From: Gemmataceae bacterium
Lineage (GTDB): Bacteria; Planctomycetota; Planctomycetia; Gemmatales; Gemmataceae
DNA length: 14,749 nt
Assembly: GCA_026418875.1 (NCBI GenBank)
Contig: JAOAAM010000125.1
Coordinates: 1-14,749 of the forward strand
Direction of reading: 5' to 3'
Shown one piece after another: positions 1-6,737 of the stretch. The position numbers and the translations under genes are program-made. The first letter of the stretch is position 1, and each line of letters opens with the position of its first letter. Under the pieces are notes generated by a model. The model saw only the letters and a list, made by a program, of their open reading frames with translations, searched no databases and was not told where the DNA came from.

Positions 1-624
1 GTACACGACGAAGCACGGCTCCGCCAGGTCGGGCGACATGTTTTCCCGCTCGATCGCCACCGCATCCTCGGGGCTGGGGATCAAGTGCAACGGTTGCGGC
101 GTGCCGTCCGACTGCTTGACCCCGCGACCATACCAGTCGGCTTGAGGGAAGCGCGGCACGATGACCCGATCGACTCCGCCGCCACGAGTGGTCAACCGGA
201 CGAGAAGGTTGTAGCCCTCGCCGCCCAGCTCGATCAGTTCCGGCTTGGCCCGAGCCATTCGCCCAGCCGCCTGCGCTACCGAACGACCTGCCGTGGCAAT
301 GAGGGCCGCCGGCTTCAAGTCGGCCCGTCGTTTCTCTTCCAACGCCTCCGCCACCGCCTTCTCACGCGCTTCGCGCGGCAACGAGTGGGCCAACTCCGCC
401 GCGGCATAGTTCGCCAAGTCGCCCAAGCCCGCGCCAGACGGAGCCAGGGAAAGCAACGGTCGTAGCTCCGCACGAACGATTTGCTGCTGCTGCGGCGTCA
501 GTTGCTCGGGGCGAAAGTAGGTGACGTCGATCCAGTTATAAACAAACATGAAGACCATCATGGCGACCATGAAGATCACCAGACGGCTTGTCGGAATCGC
601 CGGTGCCGGTTGACTCGTAGACAC
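1..624 (-). CDS. yidC: YidC/Oxa1-family membrane protein insertase, N-terminal part (runs off left edge)
   Basis: YidC inserts and folds inner-membrane proteins, alone or with SecYEG. The 208 in-window codons give a short polar N-terminus, a first transmembrane segment at about residues 14-30 (rich in V, M, F) and then an Ala/Glu-rich helical stretch. The start of the periplasmic P1 beta-domain follows: around residues 145-175 the sequence reads NLLVRLTTRGGGVDRVIVPRF, matching the family pattern of a hydrophobic strand, TRGG and a following LP/VP turn. The C-terminal insertase domain lies outside the window. No ATG fits. A stop at 661-663 closes the frame upstream, and the only start before the TM segment is GTG at 622-624, with a weak Shine-Dalgarno (AAGG about 11 nt upstream). 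An overlapping plus-strand reading of this DNA shows no recognisable protein. YidC identity is inferred from TM1, the P1 motif and length; residues after 208 cannot be judged. Confidence 0.82.
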   Translation of the reverse strand, partial: MSTSQPAPAIPTSRLVIFMVAMMVFMFVYNWIDVTYFRPEQLTPQQQQIVRAELRPLLSLAPSGAGLGDLANYAAAELAHSLPREAREKAVAEALEEKRRADLKPAALIATAGRSVAQAAGRMARAKPELIELGGEGYNLLVRLTTRGGGVDRVIVPRFPQADWYGRGVKQSDGTPQPLHLIPSPEDAVAIERENMSPDLAEPCFVVY

Positions 625-906
625 GTTCCAAGGGCCTTGAACTATTTGAATCTCGAACCGTCATTGTACGAAATTGGCCCCCGGCGGCTTGCCGATGCCT
701 CCTAGTGGACCGAAGGCACCGCCAGGCTTTCGACTTGCGGCACGCTTATTTGTTTCGGAATGAACGTCCGGAGGCTTCGGTCCCGCACGGGCCGCTCGCC
801 ATGCAACAGGTCGACTGCGTTCGTCCGCTCAGGTGTCGAAAGACGCGAGATCGCAGGGCGGGGGCACTGATCCTCGCCTCCCACGAAGACCGCGGGGCAA
901 ACGAGA
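625..906 (-). promoter_or_regulatory. Intergenic stretch with candidate yidC promoter
   Basis: This 282-nt gap separates the end of the exported-protein pair from yidC. Read on the minus strand, TACAAT (plus positions 663-668) matches the sigma-70 -10 consensus at five of six bases and lies about 38 nt before the GTG start. No convincing -35 hexamer sits 16-18 nt further upstream, so the promoter is weak evidence. I found no intrinsic terminator after the gene ending at 907 and no credible gene here. Open frames across the region have no recognisable content. Confidence 0.3.
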
Positions 907-1569
907 TTACCGAATTTGTTGACCCCGCCGCGTCTCTTCCGGACCCCTCTCTCGCGTCGAGTTGGGGGCCGGGAGCGGGACCGTTGTGTTCGACTTCGAT
1001 GGCGGGCGTAATTCGACGAGGTCGCTCGTTCTGAGGGTGCGCTCGCCGAATACCGTCGTCCGGACACGCAAGGCTACGATTTCCAGCCGGCCGGCAAATT
1101 TGCCGTCGTCGGTCCAAACCACGTCCAATTCGTGCGGGACGAGTGTTGAATCGGACGGCTGTTGCAAAAATCGCTCTCTCAGTTTCCTCGCGGACAACGC
1201 CAACTCCCGGTCGGGGTGGTCCATCGCGCGAACCACGAAGGGGTAGGCACGTCGCCCCCAAGCGAGGAGCTTCGCCGCAGCCTCGTCCCGCCGGGCCACT
1301 TCAAGGCTGCCCAGTTCGGCGATTACCTGGTCGATGGCCCGCCGCTCTTCGTCGGTCAGCCGAGCGGCAAGGTGAAGTCGGCGGACGTCGCGGGAGGGGA
1401 TGAGGAGTTTGCCGTGGGGCGTGGTCAGGGGGAGTGCCTCGTCAATGATCGCCACTCCGATGACGCTGCCATCCGTGAGTCGAGCCATCAGGCTCGGGGG
1501 GGTAGATGACGGCTCGGAGGGCGGGAAGGTCACGACAAGAAGACGGAGGACCACGGCGAGGACGAGCAT
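907..1569 (-). CDS. Exported HEAT-like protein with two small beta modules (short paralog of the upstream gene)
   Basis: Function unknown. The N-terminus (residues 1-15, almost all L/V/A) looks like a signal peptide or membrane anchor. Residues about 29-66 form a beta-rich module: ARLTDGSV, then a turn, TPHG, KLLIP and a D-V-R-R-L end. Residues about 72-135 are two amphipathic helices resembling one HEAT-type pair (AAAKLLAWGRRAYPFVVRAM). Residues about 147-187 form a second beta module (DVVWTDDGKFAG to TSDLVEL). The same order occurs in the 343-aa neighbour, with matching anchors: DGSV, the HG/FG turn, LxxP, WxxxAYP. The C-terminal 33 residues are Pro/Arg/Ser-rich and lack the lectin-like domain of the neighbour. 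It starts 17 nt after the neighbour's stop, with GGGGA upstream, so the two are probably co-transcribed. ATG at 1567-1569 is the first start in frame after the upstream stop region and keeps the hydrophobic N-terminus. Confidence 0.72.
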   Translation of the reverse strand: MLVLAVVLRLLVVTFPPSEPSSTPPSLMARLTDGSVIGVAIIDEALPLTTPHGKLLIPSRDVRRLHLAARLTDEERRAIDQVIAELGSLEVARRDEAAAKLLAWGRRAYPFVVRAMDHPDRELALSARKLRERFLQQPSDSTLVPHELDVVWTDDGKFAGRLEIVALRVRTTVFGERTLRTSDLVELRPPSKSNTTVPLPAPNSTRERGPEETRRGQQIR

Positions 1570-1586
1570 GATGTCAGAATCCCCAG

Positions 1587-2618
1587 TTATTCCGTGACGA
1601 TCGAAACCGTGAAGCCGCCGCTCATGGTCCGGCCGAGGTTGACGATGGAAAGTCGAAGTCGGCCTGTTTCGCGGATGGTGCCGGTGTACTTCTCGCCGAC
1701 CAGGAACATCCGACCGTTGCCGATGCGGCCGACCAACGCTCCGTGGTTGGGCATCACGCCGTTTTCCACACGAAAGCCCCCCGCGTTCGCATTTGCGGGG
1801 CCGATCGGCGGGGGAATGACCAAGTTCCCGATGGCCTGTGGTGCCCGCGGGTCTCTCCCCCGGGCATTCACCACCATCTGCCCCGGGTTATTCGGATCCA
1901 AGTCCACCGTGCCCTTCGCCGTAATCGTGAGTTTCATCCCCGGTGAGACATCGAGTCCAGTATCCAGCCATTGATTCATGATGGTCCCATGCTCCTCCGC
2001 TTTCACCGTGACGCTGATTTCGCTGCCAGGCCCCGAGAATCGAATCGCTTTGGCTTGGTGCAGGCGGACGACCACGTCACCCAACAGCGGCGAGTGACCT
2101 TGCAGCGTGGCCGAGCTAATCTGGCCCACGATCGGGAAATCGGCCGTCGTGATCCGGTCCTTTTCGCTCAGGGCGGTCTCGATATCCGGCACCCGCTGCC
2201 GCAGATCGTCGAGCAATTCTTTGCCGCGCTTGGCGACCTCGGCATTCTCCGACCGTGCCGCACGCAGCAACCCCGGGTAAGCCCACTCACGATAGGAGCG
2301 TAACTCGGCGGCGGCCGACTCCCGCACCTTGAAGTCGCCGTCCCCCAGCTTGGCCACAGCATCGTCAATCTTCTGCGTCAAACCGTCGGGATAGCGCAGC
2401 CCCAGGTCGATGCGACGGATTTCGGTCACCGGCACGGTCAGTGTGCCAAAGCGGGTCACCACCTTCAGGTCCGCGTCCAAGATCGTCAACTTGACAACGC
2501 TACCGTCACGAAACTCCACCTCGGCTTGCGGCGCAGACGACGGTTTCTGCTCGCCTGCCTCAACAAATGTCGATACCGTCCCCAGGAAAACGGCAAAGGC
2601 GACGAAACGGACTGACAT
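1587..2618 (-). CDS. Secreted HEAT-like protein with C-terminal PA-IL/LecA-like domain
   Basis: Function unknown; probably acts outside the cytoplasm. Residues 1-21 are a clear signal peptide (cleavage likely after FVEA). Residues about 33-72 form a beta module (VEFRDGSVVKLTIL, FGTLTVPVTEIRRIDL). Residues about 82-142 are a HEAT-like helical pair with the conserved EWAYPGLLRAA. Residues about 155-194 form a second beta module ending in AKAIRF. Residues about 211-343 resemble the PA-IL/LecA-like beta-sandwich seen in planctomycete secreted proteins: W217 and DTG(L)DV with a following G, then LTITAKG, ALVGRIG near 294-300, and GRLRLSIVN near 319-327. In proven lectins this fold binds galactose with calcium; whether ligand residues survive here is not visible by eye. 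The start is supported by GGAGGG 7-8 nt upstream. It is the first gene of a leftward pair with the shorter paralog. Confidence 0.8.
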   Translation of the reverse strand: MSVRFVAFAVFLGTVSTFVEAGEQKPSSAPQAEVEFRDGSVVKLTILDADLKVVTRFGTLTVPVTEIRRIDLGLRYPDGLTQKIDDAVAKLGDGDFKVRESAAAELRSYREWAYPGLLRAARSENAEVAKRGKELLDDLRQRVPDIETALSEKDRITTADFPIVGQISSATLQGHSPLLGDVVVRLHQAKAIRFSGPGSEISVTVKAEEHGTIMNQWLDTGLDVSPGMKLTITAKGTVDLDPNNPGQMVVNARGRDPRAPQAIGNLVIPPPIGPANANAGGFRVENGVMPNHGALVGRIGNGRMFLVGEKYTGTIRETGRLRLSIVNLGRTMSGGFTVSIVTE

Positions 2619-2650
2619 GGTGATCCCTCCCAGGAGCTATCAGTCACCGG

Positions 2651-2659
2651 ATTGTAACA
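2651..2659 (-). promoter_or_regulatory. Candidate extended -10 promoter of the leftward exported-protein pair
   Basis: On the minus strand the sequence reads TGTTACAAT, an extended -10 element (TGn followed by a five-of-six match to TATAAT). It lies 32 nt before the ATG at 2618. No good -35 is seen at the usual distance, which is tolerated for extended -10 promoters. Transcription would start near 2643-2645, giving a leader of about 25 nt that includes the GGAGGG ribosome site. Confidence 0.4.
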
Positions 2660-2681
2660 GATTCAGACAGCGGCGGAGAGG

Positions 2682-2701
2682 GGACATTCAACTAAATGTT
2701 C
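2682..2701. repeat. Imperfect inverted repeat in the divergent promoter region
   Basis: Arms GGACATT and AATGTTC pair over seven positions with one G.T pair and a 6-nt centre. It lies about 25 bp upstream of the candidate extended -10 for the leftward genes and could be an operator. No known regulator motif is recognised. Confidence 0.3.
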
Positions 2702-2724
2702 GTGGGTCGGCGAAGTCTTCGGGG

Positions 2725-2749
2725 CGAGGATCGGCAACTTGCATCCTCG
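2725..2749. repeat. Perfect 7-bp inverted repeat in the divergent region
   Basis: CGAGGAT (2725-2731) and ATCCTCG (2743-2749) are exact reverse complements separated by 11 nt; wobble pairs extend the stem slightly outward. A 5-bp inverted repeat CGAAG-T-CTTCG overlaps its left side at 2711-2721. No T-tract follows, so a terminator is unlikely. The site lies between the leftward pair and the sigma factor gene and could be an operator or part of an untranslated leader. Confidence 0.35.
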
Positions 2750-2853
2750 TCTTCAAGCGACAACAATGAGGGGACGGCGATCCACGATGTTGGCGGGATG
2801 GATCGGTAGTCGTTACTTATCCCATCGGGGCCAGCAGGTATTCTTCTCGATGA

Positions 2854-2868
2854 AAGGAGAAAATGTAG
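2854..2868 (+). promoter_or_regulatory. Shine-Dalgarno plus ATG-TAG start-stop element ahead of the sigma factor
   Basis: A strong AAGGAG (2854-2859) is followed after three bases by ATG (2863-2865) and immediately by TAG (2866-2868). The sigma factor ATG at 2876 lies 7 nt after the TAG and 16 nt after the AAGGAG, too far for normal use of that ribosome site. The sequence is therefore a minimal one-codon upstream ORF. Ribosomes could initiate on it, terminate and restart at 2876, or the AAGGAG could be the poorly spaced site of the sigma gene itself. Confidence 0.4.
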
Positions 2869-2875
2869 TTCGGTC

Positions 2876-3505
2876 ATGACCGAGCACTCCGGAAATGCGT
2901 CAGGATCAGACCACTCGCCGAATCTGAGCGACCCGTCGGATCGATCCTTGCTGCAACGGCTTCGCCGCGGCGAGGATGACGCCGCTACCATGCTGTACAT
3001 GCGCTACGCCCAACGGCTGTTGGCGTTGACGCGAAGCCAATTCTCCAGCGAATTGGCGGCGCAAGTCGAGGCGGAGGATATCGTCCAATCTGTCTTCATG
3101 AGTTTCTTTCGCAAGGCGTCGCAGGGCTACTATAACGTGCCAAGTGGCGAGGACTTATGGCGGTTGCTGCTGGTTATCACCCTGAACAAGATTCGCGCGA
3201 AGGGTAATTACTTCCGGGCGGCGAAACGCGATGTTCGTCTGAACTCCACTGGCGATTTTCCCGAGGGCGATCCGGGAATGGTGGCTCGCAATGAGACGGC
3301 GCTCAACGAATTGCAGATCGTGATCCGCGAAATCCTTGACCGACTGCCGCCGAAATCGGCGCAAATCGTGGAGCTTCGGATCGGTGGGTTTGAGACAGCG
3401 GAAATCGCTCGTCGGGTCGATAGTTCCTTGCGAACCGTTGAGCGAGTCCTACAAGATTTCCGCCGTCGGCTGAGTCGATTGTTGAACATGGAGGAATCGA
3501 CTTGA
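2876..3505 (+). CDS. ECF-type RNA polymerase sigma factor, kinase-linked planctomycete type
   Basis: A 209-aa cytoplasmic sigma-70-family factor that would direct RNA polymerase to a specific regulon. Residues about 24-110 match sigma region 2, including AEDIVQSVFMSFFRKA (66-81), the core-binding/-10 recognition helix. Residues about 145-203 are region 4, with LPPKSAQIVELRIGGFETAEIA and a helix-turn-helix (about 173-195, RRVDSSLRTVERVL) for the -35 element. Sigma regions 1.2 and 3 are absent, as in ECF factors. The length is usual. No anti-sigma factor lies next to it; instead a giant kinase overlaps its stop codon (TGATG), so the kinase is the likely controller. The ATG at 2876 is chosen because no in-frame start with a better ribosome site is found; the only strong SD feeds an ATG-TAG element just upstream. 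No ECF promoter of its own is recognised in the upstream region. Confidence 0.9.
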   Translation: MTEHSGNASGSDHSPNLSDPSDRSLLQRLRRGEDDAATMLYMRYAQRLLALTRSQFSSELAAQVEAEDIVQSVFMSFFRKASQGYYNVPSGEDLWRLLLVITLNKIRAKGNYFRAAKRDVRLNSTGDFPEGDPGMVARNETALNELQIVIREILDRLPPKSAQIVELRIGGFETAEIARRVDSSLRTVERVLQDFRRRLSRLLNMEEST

Positions 3506-6500
3506 TGGCGTCCGCAACGTCATTGATCGAGGAGTTTGTCGGACAATTCGAGCAGGCTCGTCGCCGTGGGCCTGTGTCGCTGGAGGCGTTTCTGCCGCCT
3601 CCTGAACACCCGCAGTACCGAACCGTCCTTGTCGAGTTGATTCGCGTCGAGATGGAGCTGGATTGGCGTTGCGGGACGAAACGGAACCTACAGGAGTACC
3701 AAGGCCGATTCCCTGAAGTGTTCGGAGACCCCGTGTGTCGGCGCGACCTCGCCTATGAAGAGTATCGGCTGCGTCGCATTTTTGGGGAAAGACCAAAGCG
3801 ATTGGAGTACGCCGAGCGTTTCCAAATCGACGTGTCGGACTGGCCGGAGCAGGACGACGACCGATGGCAAGAAGGAAAAATTTCGCGGGAGGATGCACCG
3901 ACGCGGAAGTATTTGCACCTCTGCGCCGACGCGGCAATGGAAACGGAATTGTCATTCCCCGACGTCGGCACGACGTTTCTGGATTTTGAACTTTTCCGCG
4001 AGTTAGGTCGAGGAGCGTTCGGCCGAGTGTATCTGGCACGTCAGCGATCGCTCGCCAATCGTTGGGTAGCTGTCAAAGTCACGGCCGACTCGACCATCGA
4101 GGCAGAGGCGTTGGCAAGGTTACAGCACACGAACATTATGCCGATTTTCTCGGTGCATCGATCGGCCCCGTTCTCCGTCGTTTGCATGCCGTATTTCCCG
4201 GCAATCACCTTGGATCAATTAAACGAGCACCTGTCGCGACGGCGGACGCTTGACGACACCGCTTTGGGGATTTTCGAGACCATCCGGGATTACGCCCGCC
4301 CCGCCGAGGGCGTAACCCAAGCGAAGGACGCACCACCGGCCGAAATCCCGCCTCATTGGGCTCCGTTTCGAGATCGCTCGTCGATCGAGGCTTGCGTCTG
4401 GATTGGATCGCGGTTGGCGGACGGATTAGCCCACGCCCACGAACGGGGCATCGTGCACCGTGATCTGAAGCCCGCAAACATCCTGATCACCGACGAGGGA
4501 CAGCCGCTCATCCTCGATTTCAACCTTGCTGGGATCCGCGAGCCTCTCTCGGAACAGAAAGCATTCTTCGGCGGGACGCTGCCGTACATGGCCCCCGAAC
4601 TCCTGCAGGCCTGCCTGGAGCGGCGGCCGCTTGTCCATCCCCGGGGCGATGTCTACGCCTTGGGGGTCATTTTGTACGAGATGGTGACACGACGGCGGCC
4701 GTTTCCGGTCCCGAACGGCTCCTTCTGGAGCGTGGTCGAACTGATGCTGGCTGACCGCTCGGCCCCGCCTCCATCGCCCCGAGCCGTCAATCCGGATGTT
4801 AGTCCAGGCCTCGATGCCATCATCCGCAAGTGCCTCCAGCCCGATCCGATCCAGCGCTATGCAACGGCCCGTGAACTCCACGACGACTTGCAGCGCGAGT
4901 TCGAACACCGTTCGCTACGCCATGCGGCTGAACCGTGGTGGTATCGTGTCGCCAAGGCCCACCGACGACATCGCCGCCAATTGAGCGCCACTCGTGTGGG
5001 GTTCTTCTTTCTCGGTTTGCTTCTGGTGGTCGGTTCGATCGGCGCCGTGGGTTGGGAGAAGGCTCGCCAATTGGAGGCCCGAGAGAAATTCCAGAACTTT
5101 CGCGAAGAAGTCAACAAAGTCCTGGTGGATCGACGTCGCCTGTCGAGTGCCGAGGTCGTTCCCGCGCTCTTGGCGGGTTATGGGGCAGCAGACCGCGCGG
5201 ATTGGCATGAACTCCCGGACGTCGCCCGGTTGCCTTCCGAACAACAAGCCGAGTTGCGAAACCTCATCGGGGATTTGTGGTTTCTCGCGGCACAGCACCG
5301 CAGTCGGCAAATCCAACCCGGGGAATCGTTGGCCCAAGCATTGGCGGAAGCCCTGCGGTTCAATGACCGAGCGGCAAGGGATTACCCACCCGGACAAGTC
5401 CCAAGGGCGGTGTGGTATCAACGGGCGGACCTTCGACGGCAACTCGCCGAACGATTGCTTGCTCGGGGATGTTGGGCCACATTGTGGCATGAACCAGCGG
5501 CCTTCGCCACCGCCATGCGATTGTTGCAGCAAGCGGCCCAAGAGAACGAGCTTGCCCGCGCTCAGCCGATGCGCTCGGCGCGGGATTTTTTCTTAGAGAC
5601 CCGCTTGGAGGTGCCACCGGAGGACTCAGTTGCGCTTCTGGAGGAAGCCCAACAACGGCTTGACCCCGACCCCGAGCGCTGGTTGTATTTGGGAATCGCA
5701 TTTCGTGAGGCCGGCCGTCTGGACCGCGCTCTGGAGTGCTTCAACACCAGCCTGGCCCTGAACCCCAAGCGACCCGCCGCCTTGGCCGCACGCGGCGAGA
5801 CTCGATTGGCCTTGGGTGATGATCGAAGAGCCTTGGGCGACTTGGATCGAGTCATTGAATTGGAACCCAACTGGCCCCACGCACGGACCAATCGGGCTTT
5901 GGCACGTCAGCGCTTGGGTGATTTTGATGGGGCGCTTGCCGATCTTCTCGTGGCCCTTGAGGCTCGCCCTGATGACTTGGAACTTCGAGAACGGCTGGCC
6001 CAGGTTTATGACAAGATGGGAAATCGTGAGGCGGCTCAAAAACAGCGCCTCGAAATCCTGAACGCCACCCCCACCGACGCGGACGGGTACCTGGTCCGCG
6101 CTTTGTTGCAGCACAGTCCCGAGAAGCGCTTGGCCGACATCGATTCCGCCCTGTCGATCCAACCTCACCATCTCCTGGCACTTCGCAACAAAGCCGAAAC
6201 TCTCTCAGAGTATCTGAACCGACCCCACGATGCGATTGCGGTTCTCGATCAGACGATTCGCCGACATCCTCGCAGTGCCGAAGCATGGGGAGGACGGGCT
6301 ATCCTCTATGCCCGGTTGGGGAAATACGAGTCGGCTCGACACGATGCCGCGAAGGCACTTCAAATCCAACGTAGCCCCATCATCGTGTATCAGGCTGCGG
6401 GGACGTTTGCGTTGTGTGGCGACATCGGCCGGGCCCTAGAGTTGCTGCGCGAAGCCCTGCGGCGCGACCCGCAACTTCTCCGTTTGGTCGCTACGGATCC

Positions 6501-6573
6501 CGACTTGGCACCACTCCGCCCGCGCGAGGACTTTGCGTCCCTGATTCGTGCCGCCAGCCTTATCTTTCGATAG
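3505..6573 (+). CDS. Transmembrane Ser/Thr protein kinase with extracytoplasmic TPR domain
   Basis: A 1022-aa Hanks-type kinase, probably in the inner membrane. Residues 1-155 are the helical N-terminal region found on many planctomycete kinases (leader LIEEFVGQFEQARR, then NLQEYQGRFPEVFG). The kinase domain spans about 160-462: Gly-rich loop GRGAFGRV (168-175), VAVK lysine K191, catalytic loop HRDLKPAN with D320, and APE-type MAPE after the activation loop. The DFG motif is DFN (338-340); the Mg-binding Asp is kept and Gly is replaced by Asn. About 50 extra residues lie between the hinge and the helix before HRD. A transmembrane helix is at about 498-518. TPR-like repeats run from about 724 to 1000 (WLYLGIAFREAGRLDRALE, then AARGETRLALGDDRRALGD). 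Start: ATG 3505 overlaps the sigma stop as TGATG, with GGAGG 10 nt upstream; the TTG at 3502 is less likely. Tight coupling suggests the kinase acts on that sigma factor's pathway. Confidence 0.9.
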   Translation: MASATSLIEEFVGQFEQARRRGPVSLEAFLPPPEHPQYRTVLVELIRVEMELDWRCGTKRNLQEYQGRFPEVFGDPVCRRDLAYEEYRLRRIFGERPKRLEYAERFQIDVSDWPEQDDDRWQEGKISREDAPTRKYLHLCADAAMETELSFPDVGTTFLDFELFRELGRGAFGRVYLARQRSLANRWVAVKVTADSTIEAEALARLQHTNIMPIFSVHRSAPFSVVCMPYFPAITLDQLNEHLSRRRTLDDTALGIFETIRDYARPAEGVTQAKDAPPAEIPPHWAPFRDRSSIEACVWIGSRLADGLAHAHERGIVHRDLKPANILITDEGQPLILDFNLAGIREPLSEQKAFFGGTLPYMAPELLQACLERRPLVHPRGDVYALGVILYEMVTRRRPFPVPNGSFWSVVELMLADRSAPPPSPRAVNPDVSPGLDAIIRKCLQPDPIQRYATARELHDDLQREFEHRSLRHAAEPWWYRVAKAHRRHRRQLSATRVGFFFLGLLLVVGSIGAVGWEKARQLEAREKFQNFREEVNKVLVDRRRLSSAEVVPALLAGYGAADRADWHELPDVARLPSEQQAELRNLIGDLWFLAAQHRSRQIQPGESLAQALAEALRFNDRAARDYPPGQVPRAVWYQRADLRRQLAERLLARGCWATLWHEPAAFATAMRLLQQAAQENELARAQPMRSARDFFLETRLEVPPEDSVALLEEAQQRLDPDPERWLYLGIAFREAGRLDRALECFNTSLALNPKRPAALAARGETRLALGDDRRALGDLDRVIELEPNWPHARTNRALARQRLGDFDGALADLLVALEARPDDLELRERLAQVYDKMGNREAAQKQRLEILNATPTDADGYLVRALLQHSPEKRLADIDSALSIQPHHLLALRNKAETLSEYLNRPHDAIAVLDQTIRRHPRSAEAWGGRAILYARLGKYESARHDAAKALQIQRSPIIVYQAAGTFALCGDIGRALELLREALRRDPQLLRLVATDPDLAPLRPREDFASLIRAASLIFR

Positions 6574-6737
6574 ATATGCGACTTACGTCATGCCTGGCTG
6601 ATGATGGGAACTTTTGACCGCCGAACTTGTCTGTCTGAAGAAGGACTGGTTCGTCCGGAAAAAATTCGTGGCGGGCGTGGCCTGGATTCAGAACTTAGCA
6701 GACTGCAAGGCTGTGTCGGATTCAAAACAGGTGGTGC

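Noticed and set aside
85..705. Plus-strand open frames at 85-465 and 481-705
   Set aside because: They lie antisense to yidC, are Arg-rich and carry no recognisable motif; the minus frame has clear TM and P1 features.
702..1261. Minus-strand frames at 702-1067 and 746-1261
   Set aside because: They overlap the 220-aa paralog in other frames and are low-complexity Arg/Pro/Ser; no continuation of the lectin-like domain was found in them.
2813..2824. TTATCCCA resembling a DnaA box, with yidC nearby suggesting oriC
   Set aside because: A single poor match, no cluster, no dnaA/dnaN/rpmH/rnpA seen; not enough for an origin.
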